The position numbers and the translations under genes were made by a program. The notes below the pieces were generated by a model. That model saw only the letters and a list, made by a program, of their open reading frames with translations, was not told the origin of the DNA and did no database searches. Below are positions 23,017-31,751 of a DNA stretch of 64,000 bases, one piece after another (position 1 is the first letter of the stretch; each line of letters opens with the position of its first letter). The stretch is from WHTK01 sp965197795. GTDB taxonomy: Bacteria; Chloroflexota; Dehalococcoidia; DSTF01; WHTK01. The stretch lies in contig OZ240228.1 of the NCBI GenBank assembly GCA_965197795.1, positions 744,001 to 808,000 of the forward strand, read 5' to 3'.

Positions 23017-24354
23017 TCAGGGGCGGCTGGCAGTCAAGGGGCCGAGGTTGACCTGAATCACTTTGCTCTCACCGCTGCCAAGGGCCTGGACGACGATCTG
23101 GAACTCGTTGATTCCGGGCGGAACGTCCCTTGGCCAGACCAGGAAGCCGATGTGCCCGAAGCGGTCGCAGGGAGATTCCTCATCGCAAGGCATGTCGAGG
23201 CCCACGGCGACCCCGGTATAGGGCAGCACGGTGACCCAGGGCACGGACGCGACCGCGTAGTAAGGCAGCACCCCGGTGCCCAGGTTGGCGAGGTGCACGA
23301 AGCCGAAACCCGGGCTGAGCTCGTTGGTGTATCGCAGGGTCAGGCTCTCCGCGCTGAGGATCAGCCTGGGCTCGCCGAGGACTTCCTGGCGCAGCTCGGG
23401 GTCCGGTGCCGGTGTCTGGTCGATGTGGAAAGGCTGCGGCGTCAGGGTGTCCATGCGAGTGTAGGGGAAGACGAAGTTGTCGAGACCCAGCGGCGTGTAG
23501 AACCTCGGATCGTTGAGGTCGGGTAGGGTGATCGCCTGCGAGTCCCAGAGACGCTCGCCGTCGATGACAGGCGGGTTGGTGGCGCAACCGAACACGAGCT
23601 CCTGGTAGGGGTAGTTGCTGCGATTGTGTCCCAGGCCGTCATCGTCAGCCCCGCAGCTATAGGGCGTGCGAGGCCAGGTGCCGTAGATCGGGTCCAGCGG
23701 GTGGTTGCTACGGCTGGCTCCTGGACCGGTGAAGCCGTTGTAGGCCCAGACCGCGTAATACCAGTTTTCCAGGACCAGCGGGTGGCCGAGGGTGTCGAGG
23801 CCCGCGATGGGCTTCTCCTCCGGCGCGTCGTTCCACTTCTCGACCAGGATATTGGCCCCACGGGCGATGTTGTACGCGTAATGCGTCGCGACGAGGGCCT
23901 GCTGCGGTGAGCCGCGCCCGGACTCGCCGGTGGCGAAGGTCATACCGCTCGTCACCTGAGAGATGCCGTGGCCGCAGTCGAAGGCGATCAGCGCAGGGCC
24001 GATGCTGCCGAAAGGCGTGCTGCTGCCGGACTGGGTGATGCTGCTCTCGACGTACGCGATCGCCTTGAGGAGGACCGGCGGGACTTGACCGGCCTGAGTG
24101 TAGCGGCCGTCGCGGGGGCCCAGCTCTATGTCCGGCAATCCGAAGTACTCATCGCCCGGGAACAGCATGTTGAATGCGGCGAGATCGATCGTGTCGAGGA
24201 AGAGGTTGCGGTCTCGCAAATCCTCGTAGGTCGTGGGTGTAAAGGGGAAAACGCAGGCGCCCTGCGCTTCGACGCGGTGAGGGACCGCCACGGAAGTGCC
24301 GGTGAACAGCAGCAGAGTGCTCAAGAGCAGGGAGAGGGCGACAAATCGTGACAT
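23017..24354 (-). CDS. Secreted transglycosylase-like protein
   Basis: 445 residues with a signal peptide (hydrophobic about 5-25, cleavage near VEA-Q). The ~90-200 region has lysozyme/SLT features: LLKAIAYVESSITQ (catalytic-type Glu) and DCGHGISQVTSGM (a GxxQVxxGM turn), then ALVATHYAYNIARGANIL. A following ~150-residue part with many Trp, Tyr, Asn and a few Cys may bind glycan. The C-terminal ~110 residues look like an immunoglobulin-like beta domain. Muramidase activity is inferred, not certain. Its ATG abuts the stop of the beta-propeller gene with no gap. Confidence 0.65.
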   Translation of the reverse strand: MSRFVALSLLLSTLLLFTGTSVAVPHRVEAQGACVFPFTPTTYEDLRDRNLFLDTIDLAAFNMLFPGDEYFGLPDIELGPRDGRYTQAGQVPPVLLKAIAYVESSITQSGSSTPFGSIGPALIAFDCGHGISQVTSGMTFATGESGRGSPQQALVATHYAYNIARGANILVEKWNDAPEEKPIAGLDTLGHPLVLENWYYAVWAYNGFTGPGASRSNHPLDPIYGTWPRTPYSCGADDDGLGHNRSNYPYQELVFGCATNPPVIDGERLWDSQAITLPDLNDPRFYTPLGLDNFVFPYTRMDTLTPQPFHIDQTPAPDPELRQEVLGEPRLILSAESLTLRYTNELSPGFGFVHLANLGTGVLPYYAVASVPWVTVLPYTGVAVGLDMPCDEESPCDRFGHIGFLVWPRDVPPGINEFQIVVQALGSGESKVIQVNLGPLTASRP

Positions 24355-25506
24355 CTAGCGGGCGCTCCAGCCGACGAAGGTCACGTCGCTCGTGCTCAGG
24401 ACGTTGCGTTCGCCATCTGGATCGATCAGCGTGAGGGCGGAGCGACCGGGTGCCGAGGCAGAAGCGCCCTCGAAGGCTCGCACCAGATAGGCGCCACCGG
24501 GGAGATAGGCGAGCGGAACGTCGAAGCCGGCGGCAGGGCCGAGAACCTGTGACGTCTCGCCGTTTTGGATTCGGATCAGGCTGCCTTCACCACCGGGAGT
24601 CAAGGCTCCAACGATGAGCGCCCCTTCGCTGTTCCACACTGGACCGAAGGCGCTAGCGTCCGCGCCGGTCACTGGGCTGGCTTCGCCCGTCGCGAGGTCT
24701 ACAACGTAGGCGCGTGAATTGAGCGCTTCCGGGGTAGAGTGCAGCGCCAGGAAGGCCAGCCGCGAACCGTCAGGGGAGATTGCCCAGTCGCGAGTCAGGC
24801 CATCCGAAAGGACTGCTACCGGAGTCAGGCTACCTGTGATGGCATCGACGGCGAATAGTCTCGAACCCTCGTCGCTGAGCGCGACATGATAGAGCGTGGC
24901 GCCATCCGGTGAAAAGCCAACCGGGAACAGGGCTTCGTCCGCGGGAGCAGTGACGATGACCCGTTCGACGCCGCCCCGCACCGACATATCGACCAGGCTG
25001 TAACCGTCGGCGTTGCTGCGGCGATAAACGACGCGGCCGGCGTCCGGAGTCCAGACGGGCGCCACGAGGAGGTCGATCGCGCTGGCCATGAGACGAGGCT
25101 CCGCGCCGGCATTGAGGGGCGCGTACCACAGCTCGGCGGGCGAGTCGGGGCCGGGCGCGGCAGTCGACGGAGGCAGCGCGGCGTAAATGACCGCCGTGCC
25201 ATCGGGTGAGATGCTCGGAATCACGCCGAATGCCTGGGCGTGCGGTACGGTGATGATGGCTTCCCGGCTGGCCGAATCTGCAGTCTGTGCCAGCCAGAGC
25301 GTGTCAGCCGTGGCGCCAAACTCGAAGTAGGCGACGCTGCCGCTGAGGCTGGTGCTTGTCGAGGTAGTCGAGGCAGGCGTCCGCGTTTCCAGGGCGAACG
25401 AAAGAAGCAGTAGAACCAGGAAAGCGACACCGAGGATGGCGACGATCCAGGCTGCCAGGTCGGAGACGCGCGGGTGCGGGGTTGTGGTATTCGCTTGCAT
25501 CGGCAA
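24355..25506 (-). CDS. Membrane-anchored WD40/TolB-like beta-propeller protein
   Basis: 383 residues: short cytoplasmic N-terminus, one membrane helix (about 18-40), a Ser/Thr linker, then repeats of the PD40/TolB type (SPDGTAVIYAAL, TPDAGRVVYRR, SPDGATLYHVAL, SPDGSRLAFLAL, an S-EGALIVGAL blade). The propeller faces outside the cell. Directly abuts the secreted transglycosylase-like gene, so the two likely act together at the envelope. An alternative ATG two codons later is equally possible. Confidence 0.75.
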   Translation of the reverse strand: MPMQANTTTPHPRVSDLAAWIVAILGVAFLVLLLLSFALETRTPASTTSTSTSLSGSVAYFEFGATADTLWLAQTADSASREAIITVPHAQAFGVIPSISPDGTAVIYAALPPSTAAPGPDSPAELWYAPLNAGAEPRLMASAIDLLVAPVWTPDAGRVVYRRSNADGYSLVDMSVRGGVERVIVTAPADEALFPVGFSPDGATLYHVALSDEGSRLFAVDAITGSLTPVAVLSDGLTRDWAISPDGSRLAFLALHSTPEALNSRAYVVDLATGEASPVTGADASAFGPVWNSEGALIVGALTPGGEGSLIRIQNGETSQVLGPAAGFDVPLAYLPGGAYLVRAFEGASASAPGRSALTLIDPDGERNVLSTSDVTFVGWSAR

Positions 25507-25526
25507 ACCTGAGAACTCCAGGCCCC

Positions 25527-25546
25527 GTCCCGATAGCCGTCGGGAC
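25527..25546. repeat. GTCCCGA hairpin palindrome
   Basis: GTCCCGATAGCCGTCGGGAC forms a 7-8 bp stem with a short loop in the gap before the propeller gene. Similar GTCCCGA-type palindromes are, from memory, common dispersed elements in Chloroflexota genomes. Confidence 0.5.
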
Positions 25547-25576
25547 AGCGGCCAACCCCCGCCTGGAAGGCGCGCT

Positions 25577-26233
25577 TCAGGCCTCAGGTCCGTGCGGTTT
25601 CGGAACCTCCCATGACTGTTTTATCTGTCGATAGACGTAAGAGAGCACCAGCAGGCCCAGTAACACCGCGACGGCGATGTCGGCCGGGCCCAGGAAGGCG
25701 CGGACGTCTTCCCAGTTCTCGCCTAGCTGATAGCCCAGCCCGGCCAGGAACGTGGCCCAGATTACCGAGCCCGCGAAGGTGTAGATGAGAAACAGGCGCA
25801 GGTCCATCCGAGCGACGCCGGCCGGCACGCTGATGAAGCTGCGAACCAGCGGGACCATGCGGCCGAAGAAGACGGCCCAGATGCCCCACCGCGCGAAGAA
25901 GCGCTCCGCCTTTTCGACGTCGCCCTCTCTGATGAAGAAGTAGCGGCCGAACCGCGCCAGCACGGGCCGTCCGCCCATGATGCCGACGTAATAGAAGAAC
26001 AACGAGCCGAGTGTGCTGCCCAGACCGCCCAGGATGCCTGCGAGGACGATCCACTCCCAACCGAGCCCCTTCTCCTTGATCAGGAGCCATCCTGCGAAGG
26101 TCATCACCGCTTCGGAAGGGATCAGGAAGACGACCGTCTCCAGGGCCATGAGGATCACTACACCAGGCCAGGAGATGACGTCGTAGACGTTGGTGATGAA
26201 CTCGAGGAGAGAGTCTTCGATACCGTGGATCAG
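25577..26233 (-). CDS. DedA-family membrane protein
   Basis: DedA/SNARE-associated family: integral membrane proteins affecting lipid flipping and envelope function. It shows PSEAVMTFAGWLL, FFYYVGIMGGRPVLARFGR, then the conserved FGRMVPLVRSFISVPAGVARM and four to five membrane helices. The first canonical start in frame (GTG 26158) would remove part of the conserved N-terminus. The frame is open back to a stop at 26236-26234, and 26233 is CTG; translation from there adds IHGIEDSLLEFITNVYDV, which fits DedA N-termini. The start is therefore uncertain. Confidence 0.78.
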   Translation of the reverse strand: MIHGIEDSLLEFITNVYDVISWPGVVILMALETVVFLIPSEAVMTFAGWLLIKEKGLGWEWIVLAGILGGLGSTLGSLFFYYVGIMGGRPVLARFGRYFFIREGDVEKAERFFARWGIWAVFFGRMVPLVRSFISVPAGVARMDLRLFLIYTFAGSVIWATFLAGLGYQLGENWEDVRAFLGPADIAVAVLLGLLVLSYVYRQIKQSWEVPKPHGPEA

Positions 26234-26339
26234 TTATGGCCACTCCATGCCAAGCCGGACCCGCCAAAACCCGGTCGATGACTCCGCCGAGTCTAGAGGT
26301 AGACGTAACGAGTGTCAATTCGTAGTTATTGAGTTAAGT

Positions 26340-26756
26340 TCAGGCGCTGTACTGGCTGATTTCGAACAGGTGGCCGTCCGGATCGCGGAAGAAACAGCGA
26401 ATCTCGTGGCCGTCTTCGGAGGTGTGAGGTGGCGTGAGAAACTCGGCGCCGCGCGCGGCGAGCGCTTCGTAGACGGCGTTGCAGTCGGAGACACGAATCG
26501 TGAAGGCGGCGCTGACTTCGTCCGGGTCATGCGGCGGCGTCATGCTGACCGAGCGCTTGTCGGGCGTTGGGCCGCCCGACGTGACGAGGAGCAGCCAGGA
26601 GCCGAGGAACTCGTAGACCGCGGAGGTGCCGCCGTACTCGCGGAACAGCGCGGCACCGAGGACGCTGGAGTAGAAGCGCATCGAGGCTTCGATGTCGTTC
26701 ACGACGAGGATGGTCGTCAGCGGCGCGTTGGGCTCCGGAAAAGTAACGTCCGACAC
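26340..26756 (-). CDS. Glyoxalase/VOC superfamily protein
   Basis: 138 residues, two beta-alpha-beta-beta-beta modules: LTTILVVNDIEASMRFYSSVLG and, after AAFTIRVSDCNAVYEALAARGA, EIRCFFRDPDGHLFEISQYS. The terminal DPDGHLFEI is the standard VOC metal-ligand strand. Substrate unknown. The GTG at 26756 follows TAGAGT by 6 nt (spacer AGGAGG, too close to act as a Shine-Dalgarno). Confidence 0.82.
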   Translation of the reverse strand: MSDVTFPEPNAPLTTILVVNDIEASMRFYSSVLGAALFREYGGTSAVYEFLGSWLLLVTSGGPTPDKRSVSMTPPHDPDEVSAAFTIRVSDCNAVYEALAARGAEFLTPPHTSEDGHEIRCFFRDPDGHLFEISQYSA

Positions 26757-26762
26757 CCTCCT

Positions 26763-26768
26763 ACTCTA
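26763..26768 (-). promoter_or_regulatory. -10 box for leaderless VOC gene
   Basis: TAGAGT, 6 nt, then GTG at 26756. Confidence 0.4.
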
Positions 26769-26854
26769 AGCGTTTGGTTGCTGTGATACCCAAAGCGAAG
26801 ACCGGCGGGCCTGGGTGCCAGCGCGTACGGGTCGCATCCTGTAACAGGCCTTTC

Positions 26855-26860
26855 TATAAT
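26855..26860 (+). promoter_or_regulatory. Perfect TATAAT -10 box, leaderless gene
   Basis: TATAAT, then CGATGC, then GTG at 26867. The same 6-nt arrangement occurs at 5498-5503 on the other strand. Confidence 0.65.
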
Positions 26861-26866
26861 CGATGC

Positions 26867-27499
26867 GTGGCTGCGGAGACAACCCTGAACGAGACCCCGG
26901 AGCGCCGGGAGATCTATCTCGACCGCCGAGTCGTGACCGTAACGCCGAACCGCATCGACGTTCACCCGGCGCGCAGCATCGTGTTCCTGCCATTGTTAGG
27001 GCTGCTGCTCGGCCTGTCGGCGTTCCCCGCGATCTTCTTCTGGGGTGGCTCGATGTCCGTCGAGCTGCGGTTGCTGATCACGCTGGGCGCCATCGTCGTA
27101 GTGCCGCTGTCTGGTATCGGCGTCGTCTATAGCATCGCGGGGGCGCACATCGTCGTCGAGCGGCAGAAGCAGTCGGCGGTGCTACAGCAGGGCTACCTGG
27201 GGATGGGCGTCGGCACGCAGGAGCTGGTGCCTTTCTGGAAGATCGACCGCATCAACCTGAAGGAGCTTACGCCAAACGACTATCGCGGTCACCACGAAGA
27301 CTTCGCCCAATATGAGGTCTCCATCCTCAAGCTGAGCGGCAAGGAGATCTCGGTTGGCCTGGTCACAGTAGCTCGCGCCGAGGCCGAGGAAGGCAAGACG
27401 CGGGCGCACGAGGTGGCCTCGTTGATCGCGGAGATGTCGGGCACCAGGATGCACGTAGCGCGGACTCGCGAAGTCTCGAAGCAGCCCGCCGCCGAATGA
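26867..27499 (+). CDS. Two-helix membrane protein with PH-like domain
   Basis: 210 residues. The N-terminal ~35 are polar, followed by two hydrophobic helices (about 40-60 and 66-90), then a cytoplasmic-looking beta-rich part containing ELVPFWKIDRINLKELTP, reminiscent of membrane proteins with a bacterial PH-like domain. No family named with confidence. The GTG at 26867 is placed by the TATAAT box; the longer frame from 26774 is not supported. It overlaps the next gene by 4 nt (ATGA). Confidence 0.65.
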   Translation: MAAETTLNETPERREIYLDRRVVTVTPNRIDVHPARSIVFLPLLGLLLGLSAFPAIFFWGGSMSVELRLLITLGAIVVVPLSGIGVVYSIAGAHIVVERQKQSAVLQQGYLGMGVGTQELVPFWKIDRINLKELTPNDYRGHHEDFAQYEVSILKLSGKEISVGLVTVARAEAEEGKTRAHEVASLIAEMSGTRMHVARTREVSKQPAAE

Positions 27500-28239
27500 C
27501 CGAGGAAGGGTCGCCCGTCCTCTCCGTCGTAGTCCCGGCTTACAACGAAGCTTCTCGTATCGCCGAATCGCTGCGCCACATCGCCGCATACCTTGGGTCG
27601 CTGCCGTATGAGAGCGAACTGATCGTGGTGGACGACGGTAGCGATGACGTGGGGCGCAAGGCTGTGGAGGACGCGCTGGCCGCGTTGTCGTCCGATCTTT
27701 CGCGGCGGCTGATGCGGCACGATACGAACCGCGGCAAGGGCGCGGCGGTGCGCACTGGATGCCTGGCGGCGCGCGGCCGCTACGTGGCGTTCCTCGACGC
27801 GGACCTGGCAACGCCACCGGCGGCCCTCGGTGAACTTGTCGCGGCGCTCGAAGCGGGCGCGGACCTCGCCATCGGCGTACGCAACCAGGCGGACGGCAGC
27901 GACATGCGCGACCGCAGAGACCTGCTCCGGCGCCTGGCGGGCAAGGCGTTCTCGAGTGCGGTGAGCCGGCTGCTGTTGCCGGGCATCCAGGACAGTCAGT
28001 GCCCAATGAAGGCGTTCCGACGTGAGGCTGCGCTGCGGCTGTTTGCCTTGCAACGGATTGAGACGTGGTCCTTCGACGCAGAGCTGCTGTATCTCGCCAG
28101 TCGCCTCGGGATGCAGACTGCCCAGGTCTCGGTGAGCTGGAATGCGGTGGAGGGTTCACACCTGCGGTTAAGCCGGGCGGCGGGTGAGCTGCTGAACTTG
28201 CCGCGCATTCGCTGGATGCATCGCGGCCTGAAGCCGTAG
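27496..28239 (+). CDS. Family 2 glycosyltransferase, dolichyl-phosphate-glucose-synthase-like
   Basis: 247 residues: LSVVVPAYNEASRI (9-22), the DxD-type ELIVVDDGSDD (about 38-48), FLDADLATPP (about 97-106), and CPMKAFRREAA with WSFDAELLYLA. This set matches Alg5-like polyprenyl-phosphate glucosyltransferases, which transfer a sugar from UDP to a lipid phosphate. No membrane helices in this version. It is translationally coupled to the membrane protein before it, which may be its partner. Confidence 0.83.
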   Translation: MTEEGSPVLSVVVPAYNEASRIAESLRHIAAYLGSLPYESELIVVDDGSDDVGRKAVEDALAALSSDLSRRLMRHDTNRGKGAAVRTGCLAARGRYVAFLDADLATPPAALGELVAALEAGADLAIGVRNQADGSDMRDRRDLLRRLAGKAFSSAVSRLLLPGIQDSQCPMKAFRREAALRLFALQRIETWSFDAELLYLASRLGMQTAQVSVSWNAVEGSHLRLSRAAGELLNLPRIRWMHRGLKP

Positions 28240-28312
28240 CTCCGACCGATTGCACGTTTGGCCCCGGTTGGTATACTTGCGCCTTCAAAACCCGAAACGG
28301 ATAGTGGATGTT

Positions 28313-29290
28313 ATGACCCCGAAGATATTCATCGACGGCGAAGCCGGGACGACGGGCCTGCAGATCGCGCAGCGTCTCAAAGACCGCCACGACATCGAGC
28401 TGCTGCACCTGGACGACGTAGAGCGCAAGGACTCGGCGCGACGGGCCGAAATGCTCAACGCGGCCGACGTCTCGATCCTCTGCCTGCCCGATGATGCGGC
28501 ACGCGAAGCCGTCGCGATGGTCGAAGGTGGCGCGCGGATCATCGACGCCTCGACGGCGCACCGCACGGCGCCGGGCTGGACGTATGGCTTCCCGGAGTAC
28601 GACGCGAGGCGCCCCGCCGAGATAACCAGGGCGGCGCGCGTTGCGAACCCGGGCTGTTACGCGCTAGGCGCGGTTTCGATGCTGCATCCGCTGGTGATCA
28701 ACGAACTGCTGCCGGCCGGCCACCCGGTGACGATCAACGCGGTCTCGGGCTATTCCGGCGGCGGCAGGCGATTAATCGCTGCTTTCGAGGACGAGACCTC
28801 GGATGATGCCACCGAGAGCGAGTTCTACCTCTACGGACTGGACCTGGAGCACAAGCACGTGTCGGAGATTCAGGAGCACGGCTCGCTTAGCCGGCGGCCG
28901 CTGTTCGTGCCGAGCGTGGGTCGCTTCGCGCAGGGGATGATCGTGTCGCTGCCGCTGCAGCTATGGTCGCTGCCGGGCGCTCCCAAGCTAAAAGACATCC
29001 ACGAGGCGCTATCGGAGCACTACGCTGGCAAGGACGGTGAGCAAGGCGTCCACGTGGCTTCAATCGACGAGTCAGCGGAGGAGCACGCCGTGGCGAGGCA
29101 CCTCTCCGGCATGCCGCACGTCGACGCCGAGGCGCTGACGGGCTCCGACCGCCTGACGATCCACGTCTTCGGCAGCGAGGAACGCCAGCAGGCCGTCGTC
29201 TGTGCCGTGCTCGACAACCTTGGCAAGGGCGCGGCCGGGCAGGCGGTGCAAGACCTCGAGCTGATGCTGGGCTTGTCGCATGATGGGTAG
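28313..29290 (+). CDS. argC: N-acetyl-gamma-glutamyl-phosphate reductase (type 2)
   Basis: Third step of arginine synthesis. 325 residues starting MTPKIFIDGEAGTTGLQI, the short-type ArgC signature. The catalytic cysteine is in ARVANPGCYALGA (about residue 119), and FVPSVGRFAQGM lies near the C-terminus. The ATG at 28313 is chosen over the frame from 28250. TATACT at 28272-28277 is a possible -10 with a ~30-nt leader. First of six arg genes on this strand. Confidence 0.93.
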   Translation: MTPKIFIDGEAGTTGLQIAQRLKDRHDIELLHLDDVERKDSARRAEMLNAADVSILCLPDDAAREAVAMVEGGARIIDASTAHRTAPGWTYGFPEYDARRPAEITRAARVANPGCYALGAVSMLHPLVINELLPAGHPVTINAVSGYSGGGRRLIAAFEDETSDDATESEFYLYGLDLEHKHVSEIQEHGSLSRRPLFVPSVGRFAQGMIVSLPLQLWSLPGAPKLKDIHEALSEHYAGKDGEQGVHVASIDESAEEHAVARHLSGMPHVDAEALTGSDRLTIHVFGSEERQQAVVCAVLDNLGKGAAGQAVQDLELMLGLSHDG

Positions 29291-29441
29291 CCTTCTCTCC
29301 CGTCTTATTTGCGGCGCCCGCGCGCGTATGGCGCGGCTGGTCGCCGTCTAACACCACAAGACTGATCCATTTCTATAGAGACGAGGCCGCACGCGCGGCA
29401 GCTGAGGATCATCGGATTGCCGACTGGCAACCCGTGCGCAT

Positions 29442-29470
29442 AGATTCTTGCTGTCGCTCAGAATGACAGG
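29442..29470. repeat. Dispersed repeat upstream of argJ
   Basis: Contains CTGTCGCTCAGAATGACAGG, a type of element I recall as widespread between genes in Chloroflexota and others. The 206-nt gap between argC and argJ holds this and a GC-rich stretch, no gene. Confidence 0.45.
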
Positions 29471-29496
29471 GCCCTCGTCGTCAAGGAGAGAATGCT

Positions 29497-30705
29497 ATGA
29501 CGATTACGAAGATTCCCGACGGCCATGTGACGCTGCCGAAGGGCTTTCTGGCCGGCGCGGTGAGCGCTGGGATCAAGACGCGCGTCGGGGCACTCGACCT
29601 TTGCTTGCTGCTGTCGGAGCGCGACTGCGCGGCGGCGGGTGTCTTCACGCGCAACGAGGTCAAGGGCGCGCCGGTGATCCTGAGCTCAGAGAACGTGGCG
29701 GATGGAAAGCTGCGCGCCATCGTCGCGAATTCGGGGTGTTCAAACTCGCTAAACGGGCCGGGCGGCTACGAGGACGCGACCGAGATGGCGCAGCTGACGG
29801 CGGCGCAGCTTGGACTGGCGGCGACCGAAGTCGCGGTGTGTTCGACCGGCGTAACCGGCGTACGCCTGCCGATGGAGAAGGTACGGTCGTTCCTGCCAAC
29901 GGTGGCCGTAAGCGCCGACGGCGGGCCGTCGCTGGCCGAGGCGATCATGACCACGGACACACGTCCAAAGTCGGTAGCGGTGTCGGTGACAACCGGCAGC
30001 GGTACTTACACGATGGCCGGCTGCGCCAAGGGTTCGGGGATGATCCATCCGAACATGGGGACGATGTTCTGCTTCGTGACCACGGATGCGGACGTCGAAA
30101 TCGAATACCTGCGCGCCCTGCAGCGTGAAGTAGCGGATGAGACGCTGAACATGGTCAGCGTGGACGGAGACACCTCGTGCTCGGACACCTTCCTGGTGCT
30201 GGCCAACGGCGCGGCTGGTTTGCCTCGCGTCGAGGCCGGGACGTCCGACGCCGAGGAGTTCAAGCAGGCCTTGCTATCGGTGTCCACGCATCTCTCTCGC
30301 GAGCTGGCACGGGACGGCGAGGGCGCGAAGCACTTGATCGAGATCGAGGTGACGGGAGCGAGGTCGCTGGCGGACGCGCGGCTGGTTGCCCGCACGGTCA
30401 GCACCTCGCCGCTGGTCAAGACGGCGGTGGCGGGCCTCGACCCGAACTGGGGCCGCATCCTGGTGGCCGCGGGCCGCGCGGGAGCGGCGCTGGAGGAATC
30501 GCGCGTCAGCATGCGGCTGCAGGGCGAGCTGATCTACGACCGCAGCAAGGCGCTCGCCTTCGATGAGCCGGCGATGTCGAAGCGACTTGAGGAGGAAGAG
30601 GTACGCATCGAGATCGATCTCGGCCTCGGCAGCGCGCGTGCGACGGCCTGGGGCTGCGACCTGACGGCGGACTACGTGCACATCAACGCCGACTACAGAA
30701 CGTAA
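29497..30705 (+). CDS. argJ: Glutamate N-acetyltransferase / ornithine acetyltransferase
   Basis: Recycles the acetyl group between N-acetylornithine and glutamate. 402 residues. The self-cleavage site and Thr nucleophile are in KGSGMIHPNMGTMF (Thr189), where most homologues read NMATML; the Gly before the Thr is a small deviation. VDGDTSCSDT and DPNWGRILVAAGRAG further mark the family. AGGAGAG lies upstream of the ATG. If bifunctional it also performs the first acetylation; no argA is in the window. Confidence 0.94.
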   Translation: MTITKIPDGHVTLPKGFLAGAVSAGIKTRVGALDLCLLLSERDCAAAGVFTRNEVKGAPVILSSENVADGKLRAIVANSGCSNSLNGPGGYEDATEMAQLTAAQLGLAATEVAVCSTGVTGVRLPMEKVRSFLPTVAVSADGGPSLAEAIMTTDTRPKSVAVSVTTGSGTYTMAGCAKGSGMIHPNMGTMFCFVTTDADVEIEYLRALQREVADETLNMVSVDGDTSCSDTFLVLANGAAGLPRVEAGTSDAEEFKQALLSVSTHLSRELARDGEGAKHLIEIEVTGARSLADARLVARTVSTSPLVKTAVAGLDPNWGRILVAAGRAGAALEESRVSMRLQGELIYDRSKALAFDEPAMSKRLEEEEVRIEIDLGLGSARATAWGCDLTADYVHINADYRT

Positions 30706-30794
30706 GCCATTGCATGGCGGGCCATTGCATGACGGCATGAGGCTGCCGCAGGTACCGATGACATGTAAGTTCTTCGCCGAGGTTGCGTGGTGGA

Positions 30795-31712
30795 TCAAAG
30801 CCCGGCGAGTTCCTGCATGACGGCGCGGCGTTTGACGATACGGTCGACGCCGTAGCCCACCTCGAGTAACCAGGAGCCGGAGATCACCGCGTAGACAGCA
30901 GCGCACGCATTGACACGCTGGCGGTCGAAGCCAAGCTCATCGGCGAATTGCTCGGCGCGTCGTCTGACCGTGCGGCGCCAGGACGTTTCGGGCTCGCTGT
31001 CTGCCAGGTTGTTGTAGAGGTAGGGGCCGATGTCCCATGCAGGCTCACCGATGACGCCCTTGGGGTCGATGCCGAGCCAGCCGTTTTCGGACGAAAGGAC
31101 GTTGTCGTGGTGCAGGTCGCTGTGTAAAAGGACGGCCGGCGCCCCGGGCTGCGTGATCAACCGGCGGCCCAGGATGATACCGGCGTCGAGCCAGTCATAG
31201 CGAAGCGCTCTCGTTTTGGCGCGCTTTGCCACGCGCTCGATCCAGTCAGCCATCGTCGGAAACGGCGCTTCGCCGGGTGTCGGACGCCAGAGGGCTCTCA
31301 TCACAGAGACAGTCGCGTGAACTTCGGCCGGATCGTCATTGAGCGAAGAGACGGGCAGGCCCGGGTCAGCGCGCTGCATCAATGCGGCGCCCAACTGTGG
31401 GTCGGCATCGATGAGTCGGACGCAACCACGGCCTGAGAAATGCCGCAGCGCCTCCATCTCGGTAAGTGACTCCGCGTTGTCCGGGAAGACGAGCTTGAGA
31501 ACGGCTCGGGTACCGTCGGCGAGCCGGCAGGGCGCGACGTAGTTGTAAGAGAGGTTGTCGAAATTAGGCTCCAGCCTGAGCGACCATGCATCGGCGACCG
31601 TCCGGATGCGCTCGGGCAATCCCTCGACCCACGCCGCTCCCGCCTCGCCATGCGTGTGCCTACGCCGCTCGAGAAGAGCCTGCTTTGCCTGCGACGTCAG
31701 TAGATTTGTCAC
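30795..31712 (-). CDS. Aminoglycoside/hydroxyurea-type phosphotransferase
   Basis: 305-residue kinase-fold protein: AVLKLVFPDN (nucleotide Lys), EMEALRHF, catalytic loop LLHSDLHHDNVL (about 195-206) and metal-binding GWLGIDPKGVIGEPAWDIG. These match the APH(6)/hydroxyurea phosphotransferase family (streptomycin 6-kinase-like). Such genes are common in non-resistant soil and aquatic bacteria, so a resistance role is not implied. It is divergent from argB. Confidence 0.85.
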   Translation of the reverse strand: MTNLLTSQAKQALLERRRHTHGEAGAAWVEGLPERIRTVADAWSLRLEPNFDNLSYNYVAPCRLADGTRAVLKLVFPDNAESLTEMEALRHFSGRGCVRLIDADPQLGAALMQRADPGLPVSSLNDDPAEVHATVSVMRALWRPTPGEAPFPTMADWIERVAKRAKTRALRYDWLDAGIILGRRLITQPGAPAVLLHSDLHHDNVLSSENGWLGIDPKGVIGEPAWDIGPYLYNNLADSEPETSWRRTVRRRAEQFADELGFDRQRVNACAAVYAVISGSWLLEVGYGVDRIVKRRAVMQELAGL

Positions 31713-31738
31713 CGTTTGCTAGTTTGCGGCAAGATCGT

Positions 31739-31744
31739 GACAAT
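31739..31744 (+). promoter_or_regulatory. Possible -10 box of argB
   Basis: GACAAT ends 7 nt before the argB ATG; no Shine-Dalgarno is present, again suggesting a leaderless mRNA. Confidence 0.35.
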
Positions 31745-31751
31745 TGTCCCA

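Noticed and set aside
27182..28561. 459-codon reverse-strand ORF
   Set aside because: Spans three well-supported plus-strand genes, with composition typical of antisense frames in high-GC DNA.
30795..31712. Acquired antibiotic-resistance gene
   Set aside because: Phosphotransferase family member with host-like composition and no mobile context; resistance is not supported.
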